Shown: in pieces, positions 44,556 to 53,532 of the stretch
How the letters are laid out: each line of letters starts with the position of its first letter
Numbering within the stretch: the stretch's first letter is position 1
Source: SZUA-430 sp040080835
Lineage (GTDB): Bacteria; Pseudomonadota; Alphaproteobacteria; Micropepsales; Micropepsaceae
Reading direction: 5' to 3'
DNA length: 64,000 bases
Assembly (NCBI GenBank): GCA_040080835.1
Contig: JBEBHP010000001.1
Span: 186,001 to 250,000 of the forward strand
The notes under the pieces: model-generated
Database searches by the model: none
Told to the model about the DNA's origin: nothing
The model's input: only the letters and a program-made list of their open reading frames with translations
Program-made: the position numbers and the translations under genes

Positions 44556-45920
44556 CTAGGCCGCATCCGCGACGACGCGATTGCGTCCGTCGCGCTTGGC
44601 GCGATAAAGCGCCTGGTCTGCTCGCTTGAGCAATACGTCCGGCGTGTCGCCGTTTTCGCTCGCAGCAACACCGATTGAGATTGTGACCGGCAGCGGCTTG
44701 ACCGTGGTTCCGATCTGGAACGGCGCGTCAGCTACTGACTGGCGCAATCGCTCTGCCACCATGTAGGCGAAACTCAAATCCGTGTCTGGCATCACCACAA
44801 CGAATTCTTCACCCCCAAATCGGCATGCGAGATCGATACCGCGCACGTTCGCCGAGATACGGCTCGCGAACTCGCGCAAGACCTCATCACCGATGTCGTG
44901 TCCATAGGTGTCGTTGATCTGCTTGAAGAAATCGACATCCAGCATCAGGAAGGAAACGGGCTTGCCGTTGCCTTCCGCCATGAGCGTATTCAGGTGACGC
45001 GACATGTAACGTCGGTTGAACAGACCTGTCAGCTGATCCGTGATTGCCATTTCCAGGCTTAGCTGCAGCGATTGCTTCAGGCGATCCGAAAAGCGTTTGC
45101 GGCGCAGCTGCGTTCGCACACGCGCGACAAGCTCATTCCGCTCGACGGGCCGCATGAGATAGTCATTCACGCCGATGTCCAGCGCACGCACCATGCGCTT
45201 CAGGTCGCCTTCATCCACCAGCGTCAAAATAGGAGTCTGGCGCGTCGCATCCAGGCTGCGAAGCGTTGCGCAGAACCGCAATCCGTCCTGCTTGTCGAGC
45301 GAAAGACTTACAATCACCAGGTCGTAGTCACCACCCTTGGCCCGTATCACCGCCTCGGATGTTTGCGGCACTATGTCGATATCGTGCTCGGTACCCAGCG
45401 TTTCACTCATGCGGTGAGCGTTCTGCTCGCGGTCTTCAACGATCAGGATGCGTCCGCGTCCGGGCTGTTGTGAAAAAGAATTCTCGGTTGCATCAGCAAG
45501 CCCCATGCTTTCGCCGGTTGCCTGCCGCAGACGCAATTCATCGACCATTGTCTTCAAACGGACAAGGCTTCGCACACGTGCAAACAGCGCCACGTCATTG
45601 ACAGGCTTGGTCAGGAAATCATCAGCGCCGGCGTCCAGCCCCTGAACGCGATCAGATACCTGGTCAAGCGCAGTCACCATCACGACGGGCAAGTGCGCTG
45701 TCGCCGGATTTGACTTGATGCGTTTGCAGACTTCAAAACCGTCCATGCCTGGCATCATGACATCCAGCAGAACGATATCGGGTGATTCCTTCTCGATCAG
45801 CGCAAGCGCCTGCTCGCCGGAATTTGCGGTGACAACATCAAAATATTCCGCACCAAGCTTTGCTTCAAGCAGCTTGACGTTGGCCGGTATATCATCGACG
45901 ACAAGAACGCGCGCGGTCAT
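44556..45920 (-). CDS. pleD: Response regulator/diguanylate cyclase PleD
   Basis: 454 residues, REC-REC-GGDEF as in Caulobacter PleD. REC1 has the phospho-acceptor Asp53 (LLDVMMPG). REC2 (about 155-275) is degenerate, with VIVSLSL where the Asp would be, fitting its role as a dimer adaptor. The cyclase has the active GGEEF motif and an intact inhibitory I-site, RGID, five residues before it. It makes c-di-GMP at the pole to drive the swarmer-to-stalked transition and holdfast/motility switching in Caulobacter. It follows divK after 15 nt on the same strand. Confidence 0.95.
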   Translation of the reverse strand: MTARVLVVDDIPANVKLLEAKLGAEYFDVVTANSGEQALALIEKESPDIVLLDVMMPGMDGFEVCKRIKSNPATAHLPVVMVTALDQVSDRVQGLDAGADDFLTKPVNDVALFARVRSLVRLKTMVDELRLRQATGESMGLADATENSFSQQPGRGRILIVEDREQNAHRMSETLGTEHDIDIVPQTSEAVIRAKGGDYDLVIVSLSLDKQDGLRFCATLRSLDATRQTPILTLVDEGDLKRMVRALDIGVNDYLMRPVERNELVARVRTQLRRKRFSDRLKQSLQLSLEMAITDQLTGLFNRRYMSRHLNTLMAEGNGKPVSFLMLDVDFFKQINDTYGHDIGDEVLREFASRISANVRGIDLACRFGGEEFVVVMPDTDLSFAYMVAERLRQSVADAPFQIGTTVKPLPVTISIGVAASENGDTPDVLLKRADQALYRAKRDGRNRVVADAA

Positions 45921-45935
45921 AGGAACGTCAACCCG

Positions 45936-46310
45936 TTATCGCAGGAACCGGCGGATCGTCTCCAGGAAGTGCATCACTGAAATGGGTTTCGAGATATAGG
46001 CCTCACACCCACCCTGACGGATCTTCTCCTCATCGCCTTTCATCGCAAAAGCGGTGACAGCGATAACGGGGATCTGTTTCAGCTTGTCGTCTTCCTTGAG
46101 CCATTTCGTTACTTCCAGCCCTGATACCTCTGGCAACTGAATGTCCATGAGGATGAGGTCTGGTGTGTGCTTGCGTGCAAGATCCAGCGCTTCCAGTCCG
46201 TCGCGGGTCTGGATCGTCTTGTATCCATGTGCATCCAGCAGATCATGGAACAGCTTCATATTCAGCTCGTTGTCTTCAACGATCAGAACAGTTTTCGCAC
46301 TCGCATCCAT
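45936..46310 (-). CDS. divK: Single-domain response regulator DivK
   Basis: 124 residues, essentially only a receiver domain: VLIVEDNELNMKLFHDLL, phospho-acceptor Asp in LILMDIQLPE, and CEAYISKPISVMHFLE at the end. The very high similarity to Caulobacter DivK over the whole length makes the assignment firm. DivK is controlled by PleC/DivJ and restrains CckA-CtrA signalling. The ATG at 46310 has GGAGAG 6 nt upstream and gives the family length. An ATG at 46367 after AAGGGGG would add 19 residues and cannot be excluded. The divK-pleD operon order is as in Caulobacter. Confidence 0.93.
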   Translation of the reverse strand: MDASAKTVLIVEDNELNMKLFHDLLDAHGYKTIQTRDGLEALDLARKHTPDLILMDIQLPEVSGLEVTKWLKEDDKLKQIPVIAVTAFAMKGDEEKIRQGGCEAYISKPISVMHFLETIRRFLR

Positions 46311-46500
46311 TCTGCTCTCCGGACGGGATGTTGAAGACCCCGTCTCTGATATTGGCTTCTGTGTCATCCGCACCCCCTTTTGGAGGTACAAGTTTTTCGC
46401 GTCATATTTCACCCGAACAATGTTAAATAAGCTTTTCGGATTACCGCAAAGACCGACAAGAATTGCAACCAAAGCTGGTCAAAATGAGACAGAGCCACCG

Positions 46501-46776
46501 ATGAAGCGTGCACTTGCCATTGAAATCTCAGAACGAGCCTTGATTTACCTCGCTAACCGGCCGGAACACGTTCAGCGATTCTTAACCGTGAGCGGGCTTG
46601 ACCCCGACGAACTTCAGGCTCGAGGTTCAGATCCTGCGATTCTCGGAGCGGCGCTCAATTTTCTGGTTTCAGACGAATCACTCGCAAAGGAATTTTCTGA
46701 AGAAGAAAAACTCAAGCCAGGCTGGTTGCTGCAGGCCTGCGCCACGCTTGATCCGCATGGCTCGACAGCATGGTAG
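46501..46776 (+). CDS. DUF3572 family protein
   Basis: 91 residues, helical, with the pattern ALIYLANRPEHVQRFL ... GLDPDELQ ... FLVSDESLAKEF. It matches the small alphaproteobacterial family DUF3572, usually encoded opposite divK; function unknown. A longer frame extends upstream across the divK promoter, but homology starts at the ATG at 46501. The stop overlaps the HAD-like gene by 7 nt. Confidence 0.85.
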   Translation: MKRALAIEISERALIYLANRPEHVQRFLTVSGLDPDELQARGSDPAILGAALNFLVSDESLAKEFSEEEKLKPGWLLQACATLDPHGSTAW

Positions 46777-47402
46777 ACACCCTCAGGCTTGACCCGGCAC
46801 TGCCGCTCATCATCTGCGATGCTGATGAGGTCCTTCTGCAGTTCATGGCCGGGCTTGAACGCTATTTGCACCGAAAGGGTCTTTACATTGAACTCGCTTC
46901 CTTTCGCATTCACGGAAACGTCAGGGATCAGAATTCTCATGCGCAGATTGCAGATGAAGCCGTCAGCGGGTTGATCGCCGGGTTCTTCGCATCCGATACA
47001 GCCAGTCTTGAACCCGTTGCCGGCGCCGCTGATGCACTCGAAAACCTGAGCCGCCACGCACAGATACTGGTACTTTCAAACCTGCCTGCCTCCGCTCGTC
47101 AGGCCCGCATTGACAATCTCGTTGGCCACCGGATGCCATATCCGGTGATCGCAGGTGCAGGGCCAAAGGGCGCAATTGTCCAGAAAATTGTTGCAGGCAT
47201 TTGCGCGCCCGTTGTTTTCATAGACGACCTTCCTCCACACCACACTTCAGTGGCGGCAGCAACACCGCACGTCCATCGCCTGCATTTCGTCGCGGATAAA
47301 CGCCTGGCAAAACTGATAGACGCCAGCCCGGACGCACATGCACGCATTGATACATGGCCGGAAGCCGAACACTGGATTCGGTCAGCTCTGTCGACGGGAT
47401 GA
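46770..47402 (+). CDS. HAD-superfamily-like hydrolase
   Basis: 210 residues. Motif I appears as ICDADEVLL (Asp-x-Asp near residue 17), motif II as VLSNLP, a Lys in GAGPKGAIVQKI, and motif IV as FIDDLPPH. These suggest a phosphatase-type HAD enzyme with a small helical cap; the substrate is unknown. It is coupled to the DUF3572 gene and 6 nt upstream of dinB, so all three are likely one operon. Confidence 0.75.
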   Translation: MVDTLRLDPALPLIICDADEVLLQFMAGLERYLHRKGLYIELASFRIHGNVRDQNSHAQIADEAVSGLIAGFFASDTASLEPVAGAADALENLSRHAQILVLSNLPASARQARIDNLVGHRMPYPVIAGAGPKGAIVQKIVAGICAPVVFIDDLPPHHTSVAAATPHVHRLHFVADKRLAKLIDASPDAHARIDTWPEAEHWIRSALSTG

Positions 47403-47408
47403 GCCGAC

Positions 47409-48662
47409 ATGAGCGCGTTGTGCCGGGACTGCTTTCAGCGATTTGACGAATTGACTGTCAGACGTTGCCCGCATTGCCGGAGTCCTCGCATCACGACACA
47501 CCCGGAACTTTTCGACCTGTCGATCGCCCATATCGATTGCGACGCATTTTATGCTTCGATCGAAAAGCGCGACAATCCTGCTATTGCCGACAAGCCGGTG
47601 ATCATCGGGGGAGGCAAGCGTGGCGTGGTTTCAACGTGCTGCTACATTGCACGCACTTTTGGCGTCAAATCCGCAATGCCGATGTTCAAGGCCTTGTCTG
47701 CGTGCCCGCACGCAGTTGTTGTTCGACCAGATATGCAGAAATACATTGGCGTCAGTCGCGAGGTTAAACTGTTGATGCTTGAAATCACGCCTCAAGTCGA
47801 ACCTCTCTCTCTCGACGAAGCATTCCTGGATCTCTCCGGAACTGAACGGCTCCACAAGGCGTCCCCCGCACAAACCCTGGCCAGACTGGCGCGGCTGGTC
47901 GAAGACAGACTGGGCATCACGGTTTCCGTCGGACTCAGTTTCAACAAGTTTCTGGCCAAGATCGCGTCCGACCTGGACAAGCCACGCGGCATGAAAGTCA
48001 TAGGACGCACTGAGGCACTGTCATTTCTCGAGTCCAAGCCTGTCACTCTGATTCCTGGCGTCGGCAAGGCATTCGCCGCATCGCTGGCGCGCGACGGCCT
48101 TTATTCCATCGGAGACGTCCGTCGGCGCAATCCAAAGGATCTGGCAGCAAAATTTGGCAATGGCGGTTTCTGGATCTGGTCGCTGGCCAACGCACAGGAC
48201 ACCAGAAAAATCGAACCAAGGTCGCCTGCCAAAGGTATTTCCGCCGAGACGACGCTTGAAACGGACACTGGCGACATTTTGGAACTGTCCAATATTCTCT
48301 GGCGTTTGTGCGAGAAAGTTTCAGCCAGAGCAAAAGCGGCAGAACAAGGCGGAAGGGTCGTGCAGATGAAACTCAAGACGCCGAGCTTCAAGATCATCAC
48401 GCGGCGGCAGACACTGGAAAGGCCAACGCAACTGGCGCACCGGATCTTTGAAGTCGGATCCAGGCTGCTGGCAGACGAAGCCAAGGGGCAGCGCTATCGA
48501 CTTGTTGGCATAGGCCTCAGCGACATCGTCGCCGAAAGCCAGTGCGACGAGATGGATCTGATCGATACATCGGGAAAGCGAAAGGACGCAGCAGAACAGG
48601 CGATGGACAAGGTCCGCGCAAAATTTGGCAGCGCAGCCATCAGGAAAGGGCGATCACTCTAG
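47409..48662 (+). CDS. dinB: DNA polymerase IV (Y family) with N-terminal zinc ribbon
   Basis: 417 residues; error-prone translesion polymerase. Palm motifs HIDCDAFYASIE and SLDEAFLDLS hold the catalytic acidic residues, followed by KFLAKIASDLDKP and the little-finger domain. A four-cysteine zinc-ribbon-like module precedes the polymerase: Cys5-x2-Cys8-x11-Cys20-x2-Cys23. E. coli DinB lacks it; related alphaproteobacterial proteins often have it. There is no obvious LexA site immediately upstream because the gene is the third in its operon. Confidence 0.94.
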   Translation: MSALCRDCFQRFDELTVRRCPHCRSPRITTHPELFDLSIAHIDCDAFYASIEKRDNPAIADKPVIIGGGKRGVVSTCCYIARTFGVKSAMPMFKALSACPHAVVVRPDMQKYIGVSREVKLLMLEITPQVEPLSLDEAFLDLSGTERLHKASPAQTLARLARLVEDRLGITVSVGLSFNKFLAKIASDLDKPRGMKVIGRTEALSFLESKPVTLIPGVGKAFAASLARDGLYSIGDVRRRNPKDLAAKFGNGGFWIWSLANAQDTRKIEPRSPAKGISAETTLETDTGDILELSNILWRLCEKVSARAKAAEQGGRVVQMKLKTPSFKIITRRQTLERPTQLAHRIFEVGSRLLADEAKGQRYRLVGIGLSDIVAESQCDEMDLIDTSGKRKDAAEQAMDKVRAKFGSAAIRKGRSL

Positions 48663-49038
48663 GAGGCGGGCCGCGCGCGCGCCAAACACCGCCGACCGCA
48701 AACCCCTTTTGCGTCGACCGATGCATGTCGACGAACGGTGTAACGGACGCAAGTACTGGCAGGCGGTTCTGATGGTCTGAACCACACCAAGCTGCGGCGA
48801 CCGCATGGGCGCACAAACCTGTTTGGTCTGAAGAATGTCCCGATTTGTTCTGCTGCGCAGGAGCCCCGCCTGAAGTCGAGGGCAGATACCTCACGCCGAA
48901 AGAAGTGCATACTGCCATCAAGCCGATGCGCTGCCTGGTCGAAGTGCCGTCGCAAAATGGCAGAAATATGCGCCCAGCAAGCCCAATGACCAGAAGAAGC
49001 GATACCACTCGACTGCAGCGCCCCAGTGCAATAATCAC
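48640..49038 (-). CDS. Small exported/membrane protein, DUF2946-like (tentative)
   Basis: 132 residues from a GTG at 49038, or fewer from a later GTG. There is an N-terminal hydrophobic segment (VVSLLLVIGLAGRIFLPF), scattered cysteines and histidines (MAVCTS, GLCAHAVAAAWCG), and a C-terminal RGPPPR. This resembles the loose pattern of DUF2946 proteins found near copper-related genes. It fills an otherwise empty 550-nt gap and overlaps the dinB end tail-to-tail by 23 nt. Codon use is less biased than in neighbours, and a longer overlapping frame (48659-49168) competes, so this is only a candidate gene. Confidence 0.42.
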   Translation of the reverse strand: MIIALGRCSRVVSLLLVIGLAGRIFLPFCDGTSTRQRIGLMAVCTSFGVRYLPSTSGGAPAQQNKSGHSSDQTGLCAHAVAAAWCGSDHQNRLPVLASVTPFVDMHRSTQKGFAVGGVWRARGPPPRVIALS

Positions 49039-49218
49039 CGACTCTCGTCCGCTTTTGAATCACAACCCTAGTATACAATAATCGCTGACGGCCTTCAGGC
49101 GATTGACTTGCATCAACTCTGCGAACGCTTCCACGCAAGCCAATTCGTGGCAGATTGCGGTATGTCAATGTGCGTTGACGCGGTCGACACTAGGCTTGAA
49201 CAAGGAAAGGCATCACTC

Positions 49219-49857
49219 ATGGGAATACGCTCGGCCACTTGCATCCTGACGGCGGCTTTGCTGGCCAGCTGCGTTGACGACATGCCACAAATCGGCCCTC
49301 AGGCATCGTCGGAAGTCGCACAGGCCCAGATAGAGGATGGCAAGGGTGTCGCCGAAGGCAATTGTTCAGCCTGCCACGCCGTTGAAACGACGGGCCAAAG
49401 CCCCAACCCGAAAGCCCCCTTGTTCCGGACAATTCTGAAGCGATACAACCCCGAAATGCTGGCGTCTGAACTGGTTGAAGGGATGCGCGTCACCCACGAT
49501 CCCATGCCGCAGTTTCGGTTTCGCCCTGACGCGGCAGATGACCTGATCGCTTATTTGCGGTCGATCCAGGTTACGGATCCGGGTCAGGCCCTTGTTGAAG
49601 AGCGATGCTCCAGGTGTCACGCTGTCGGAAAATCCGGGACGAGTCCCTATCCAGGGGCACAGCCGTTCAGAAAGCTCGGTCAGCGATGGAGACGATCCCA
49701 GCTCCGTGAGGCGCTCCTGGTTGGAATTATCGCGGAACACGACGCGGCGACCACGCGAGTGCCACCGATGAAACTCACGCCTGCAGAGGCCGACGCATTT
49801 CTGGTCTATCTGGATTCGATTGCGACAAACGAAAATCCCCCGCCCAAAATCCCTTGA
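49219..49857 (+). CDS. Dihaem cytochrome c lipoprotein
   Basis: 212 residues. The N-terminus MGIRSATCILTAALLASC is a lipoprotein signal (LLASC). Two class I cytochrome c domains follow, with haem sites CSACH and CSRCH and candidate distal methionines in HDPMPQF and RVPPMKL. An electron carrier anchored at the periplasmic face of a membrane; partner unknown. The start at 49219 has AAGGAAAGG about 8 nt upstream. The longer frame from 49108 adds sequence without homology. Confidence 0.85.
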   Translation: MGIRSATCILTAALLASCVDDMPQIGPQASSEVAQAQIEDGKGVAEGNCSACHAVETTGQSPNPKAPLFRTILKRYNPEMLASELVEGMRVTHDPMPQFRFRPDAADDLIAYLRSIQVTDPGQALVEERCSRCHAVGKSGTSPYPGAQPFRKLGQRWRRSQLREALLVGIIAEHDAATTRVPPMKLTPAEADAFLVYLDSIATNENPPPKIP

Positions 49858-49864
49858 ACGAAAC

Positions 49865-49891
49865 GGACCACCAGCGACCTGCCGGTGGTCC
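49865..49891 (-). terminator. Hairpin between convergent cytochrome c and M2 peptidase genes
   Basis: Perfect 8-bp stem GGACCACC / GGTGGTCC with an 11-nt loop. On the minus strand the stem is followed by a T-containing GTTTCGTTC, so it probably ends the M2 peptidase transcript. Confidence 0.5.
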
Positions 49892-49913
49892 AGCTATTCG
49901 CCTTGCGAAACTG

Positions 49914-51830
49914 CTACGGTCTGTTCCAGCCGCAGGTCGCGCCCTTGTTTTGCTCCTTCAGGTATCCCATAAGCGGCTGGAAATACTCGATCAGCGCCGA
50001 GCCATCCATGTCCTTGCCGCCCGTGAGCTTCTTCAAAGTCTCCGGCCACGGTTTCGACGCACCGGCTTGCAGCATCGCCCAGTACCTGGCGCCGGCTTCC
50101 TTGTTGCCATAGACGTCGCATTCGTTCAGCGGCCCCTTGAATCCAGCCGCATCGCATAGCGCCTTCTGGAACTGGAACTGCAGGATGAACGCGAGGAAGT
50201 AGCGTGTATATGGCGTGTTGCCAGCAATGTGATACTTCGCACCCGGATCAAAATCGTCCTCGCTGCGGCCCATCGGCGGAACCACACCCTGATACTGCTC
50301 GCGCAGCTTCCACCACGCTGCGTTGTACTGGTCAGGCTTGACTTCACCTGCGAAGACCTTCCAGCGCCACTGGTCAACCAGTTTGCCCCACGGCAGGAAG
50401 ACAATCTTTTGCAGCGCCCACTTCATTTGCGAGTTGATGACGGCCTTTGGATCCATGTCCTGCGACGGCACAAGGCCAATCTTGTTCAGGTGACCGGGCG
50501 TCAGTGACAACGTAATCGTATCACCAATCGCTTCGTGGAACCCGTCATGTGCCGCTCCCTGGAACATGGGAGGCAGGGGATTATAGGCCAGGTCATAATA
50601 GATATGGCCGAGTTCGTGGTGAATGGTGGTCAGTGAATCTTCCTCCGGCTCGATGCACTGCTTTATGCGCACATCGCCCTGCATGTTCAGGTCCCAGGCA
50701 CTGGCATGGCAGACAACTTCACGATCTCGGGGCCTCGTCAGCATTGACTTCTTCCAGAACGAATCCGGCAGCTTCGGCATGCCGAGCGAAACGTAGAAGT
50801 CCTCTGCCGTCCTCGCCATTTTGACCGACATTGCAGCATCGGCCTTGTGTTCCAGTTCCGCCAGTTCCACGACTGACTTGGCCTGGGGATTTTCATCCTT
50901 CAGCCGCGCGAGCTCCTTTTCTCGCAGCACCTGCAGTGAAGCGGTAACGTCAAGACTGCCAACTCCCTTGTACGGCTCAACGAGCGGATAGATGTTGCCC
51001 CACTCCTGCGCCCACATATTGCCGAGCAAATGGGCTGGCATCGGTCCAGTCTTTGACACAACAGCATCGCCGTACTTTGCGTTCAGCTTGCCTCTCACAT
51101 AGCAGTGAAGCTGTTCATAGAGCGGCTTGACCTGTCCCCAAAGGCGCTCGGTTTCCTTGGCGAACGCCTCAGGCGCCATGTCATAGCCACCCCGCCAGAC
51201 TTCACCAGTATCGGCAAAACCCATTTCCTTTGCGCCAGTATTCACAAGCTCGACGAAGCGCTGATAGTCCTTGCGGATCGGACGCGCTGTCTCGTGCCAG
51301 CCCTTCCACGCTGCCGCGCGGGCTTCCGATGTCTGGTTGGGATCGTTGATGATTTTTTCGATATCGGTGAGGTTCAGGCATTCATTCGGCGTCTTGCACC
51401 ATTTGCCAGAACCATAGTTCGCTTCCATGCTGGATAGGATCTTTGCAAGTTCAGCCTGGAGCACAGGATTGGAAGGCGCAGGGGCTGACACGTTCTTGAG
51501 CAACATAATCGCGCGCGCGGTTTCCGGGCGCATGCCCTTCACGCTGTTGAAGCGCTTGGACTCCTCGAGCTTCCTGGATTGCCAGTTCAGGTATTCCTCA
51601 TTCGCGCGGGAAGATATCATCTGCGAGTCATCAGTGATGTACGTCGCCTGCAGCCACGCGGATGATTGATGATATGGCGTCATGCGGCGAATATCGTCGT
51701 TTAACCCGGCAACAAACTTGTCCGCGTCGGCAGCAGTCGCCTTCTTGTGCGGCGCCCCGTAGCTGGCGGCGATCATGCTTCCCGTGGCCAGCGCACAGCC
51801 GAGCAACAACGCGGCTTTGAAGTTTTTCAT
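49914..51830 (-). CDS. M2-family metallopeptidase (angiotensin-converting-enzyme homologue)
   Basis: 638 residues with a signal peptide (MKNFKAALLLGCALATGSMIAA). The zinc site is HHELGH, with His405, Glu406 and His409, and the third ligand Glu is in DGFHEAIGD about 24 residues later. Chloride- and substrate-site regions typical of peptidyl-dipeptidase A follow. Bacterial M2 enzymes remove C-terminal dipeptides; their role in the periplasm is not established. The start at 51830 follows GAGGA. It is separated from the SnoaL-like gene by 172 nt. Confidence 0.93.
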   Translation of the reverse strand: MKNFKAALLLGCALATGSMIAASYGAPHKKATAADADKFVAGLNDDIRRMTPYHQSSAWLQATYITDDSQMISSRANEEYLNWQSRKLEESKRFNSVKGMRPETARAIMLLKNVSAPAPSNPVLQAELAKILSSMEANYGSGKWCKTPNECLNLTDIEKIINDPNQTSEARAAAWKGWHETARPIRKDYQRFVELVNTGAKEMGFADTGEVWRGGYDMAPEAFAKETERLWGQVKPLYEQLHCYVRGKLNAKYGDAVVSKTGPMPAHLLGNMWAQEWGNIYPLVEPYKGVGSLDVTASLQVLREKELARLKDENPQAKSVVELAELEHKADAAMSVKMARTAEDFYVSLGMPKLPDSFWKKSMLTRPRDREVVCHASAWDLNMQGDVRIKQCIEPEEDSLTTIHHELGHIYYDLAYNPLPPMFQGAAHDGFHEAIGDTITLSLTPGHLNKIGLVPSQDMDPKAVINSQMKWALQKIVFLPWGKLVDQWRWKVFAGEVKPDQYNAAWWKLREQYQGVVPPMGRSEDDFDPGAKYHIAGNTPYTRYFLAFILQFQFQKALCDAAGFKGPLNECDVYGNKEAGARYWAMLQAGASKPWPETLKKLTGGKDMDGSALIEYFQPLMGYLKEQNKGATCGWNRP

Positions 51831-52002
51831 GGTGGCATCCTCAAATTGGCAATTTTCGGTCGCAAGAAATAACACGCGAACCGCACCCAGGCGAGAGGGG
51901 CGGCACACAATCAGCAGCTGGCAGGCTTCGGGTCAGCGCCACTCCCAGGCGACTTTTTGCATCATGGGACGCCAAACTCACGAGAACGTTGAGGCCCCCC
52001 GA

Positions 52003-52389
52003 TCAACCCTTCGCCAATTGAGCGCCCATCATCTGGTGCAGCATGTTGACAGCCTTTAGCGGTCGCACCATCACCTTGAAGTGCGTGATCAGGCCTCTGG
52101 CATCCCAAGAGATGATGTCAACGCCATTGATCTTGATGCCTTCAATCTCGTTTTCGAACTCAAGCACGGCACCGTTGGCGCTCTGCCACTCGCCCACATA
52201 CTTGAACCCCGAACTCCCCAGAACTTTGTCCGCCGCAGCAAGGTACTTGAAGGTTATGTCGCGCCCCCTTTGCGGCGTGTGCACGACCGGGCTTTCGAAA
52301 ACCACATCTGGATGCAGCATTTCCCAAAGCGCCTTGTGGTCATGCGCCTTGACGTATTCATACCAGCGCTTGAGGTTATCTGAGGTCAT
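52003..52389 (-). CDS. SnoaL-like / NTF2-fold protein
   Basis: 128 residues with the NTF2-like pattern: an N-terminal helix (DNLKRWYEYVKAHD), LHPDVVFESPVV, then beta strands ending in HFKVMVRP and a C-terminal helix. Such proteins include small isomerases and hydrolases, but many have no known function. The ATG at 52389 has AGAAAGG upstream. It lies 62 nt downstream of the aldo/keto reductase on the same strand and may be co-transcribed. Confidence 0.75.
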   Translation of the reverse strand: MTSDNLKRWYEYVKAHDHKALWEMLHPDVVFESPVVHTPQRGRDITFKYLAAADKVLGSSGFKYVGEWQSANGAVLEFENEIEGIKINGVDIISWDARGLITHFKVMVRPLKAVNMLHQMMGAQLAKG

Positions 52390-52451
52390 CGTCGTTACCT
52401 TTCTTGACCAGGGAATTGAAGTTTCGTCGCAGGCAGACGTCCTGGCCCAGG

Positions 52452-53444
52452 TTAGGTGCGCTCGCTGTCCAGCCACGCCATCTGCTCGGCAACATACCGC
52501 GTACCGGCAAATGAATATGATTGCATCAGCCCGTCAATCGAATCCAGGTCGGCGTTCGACATCTGCACGTTCAGGGCCCCAAGAGCTTCCGTCAGGCGAT
52601 CCTGTCGGCGAGCACCTGCCAGCGCGACAATGTCTTGCCCTCGTGCCAGCACCCATGCGATCGCAATTTGTGCAACAGTAGCGCGCTTTGCGGACGCGAT
52701 ATCAGACAGCGCCTCAACCACCTTGAGATTGTGCTTGAGGTTTTCGCCCTGGAAACGCGGCAGGTGATGGCGCCCGCCAGACTGGCTCTCGCCCTTCAAC
52801 GCACCATTCGACAACAGCCCACGAGACAGCACCCCATACGCTGTCACACCGATGCCAAGTTCACGAAGTTTGGGTAGGATGGCATTTTCAAGCGAACGCG
52901 TTGCAAGCGCGTACTCGATCTGCAGGTCAACAATATCATGCACCTTTGCGGCTCGCTCGATCGACTCCACACCTGCCTCTGACAGGGCGATGTGTTTGAC
53001 ATACCCGGCCTTGACGAGATCCGCGATCGCTCCGATCGACTCTTCGATCGGTGCAGACGGATTGACGCGTGCCGGGCGATAGATGTCGATGTAGTCGACA
53101 CCCAGCCGCTTGAGGCTATAGGTCAATGCGGTCTTCGTCGCGGCAGCTCCCGTCGCAAAGCCAATGAATTCCCCCGAAGGCAGCCGCTGCGCCCCGTACT
53201 TTACGCTCAGAACATAGGAATCCCGCGGTCGGCCCTTGATGGCGTCCCGGATCAGCATTTCGTTGTGACCCATGCCATAGAAGTCGCCGGTATCAAGCAG
53301 GTTCACGCCGGCATCAAGTGCGGCATGAATCGTGACTATGCTTTCACCAGCATCTGCGGGGCCATAGAAATCCGACATCCCCATGCAGCCCAGCCCGATG
53401 GCCGAGACGACGGGTCCTGTGCGTCCAAGCTTGCGTGTTTGCAT
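52452..53444 (-). CDS. Aldo/keto reductase with altered catalytic His position
   Basis: 330 residues, (beta/alpha)8 NADPH-dependent reductase fold starting MQTRKLGRTGPVVSAIGLGC. Catalytic Asp and Tyr are in LLDTGDFYG and Lys in LSVKYG. The usual His of the tetrad (YQHRVDP in close relatives) is replaced: the segment reads YRPARVNP. I have seen the same RPAR form in a subgroup of AKRs, so it is probably a subfamily trait rather than damage. The long upstream frame is spurious; GGAGAG precedes the ATG at 53444. Confidence 0.88.
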   Translation of the reverse strand: MQTRKLGRTGPVVSAIGLGCMGMSDFYGPADAGESIVTIHAALDAGVNLLDTGDFYGMGHNEMLIRDAIKGRPRDSYVLSVKYGAQRLPSGEFIGFATGAAATKTALTYSLKRLGVDYIDIYRPARVNPSAPIEESIGAIADLVKAGYVKHIALSEAGVESIERAAKVHDIVDLQIEYALATRSLENAILPKLRELGIGVTAYGVLSRGLLSNGALKGESQSGGRHHLPRFQGENLKHNLKVVEALSDIASAKRATVAQIAIAWVLARGQDIVALAGARRQDRLTEALGALNVQMSNADLDSIDGLMQSYSFAGTRYVAEQMAWLDSERT

Positions 53445-53532
53445 GAGAACTCTCCGGGGGTAACTGCGCAGCAACCCATACGGCAGAACGAGAGTTGTGA
53501 ACAGCAGTTCCAAGTACCGCCGGCCGAACGGA

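Noticed and set aside
48659..49168. A 169-codon minus-strand open frame in the gap after dinB
   Set aside because: It overlaps the more plausible DUF2946-like frame, has no signal or domain pattern, and is Arg/Ser/Cys-rich like a shadow.
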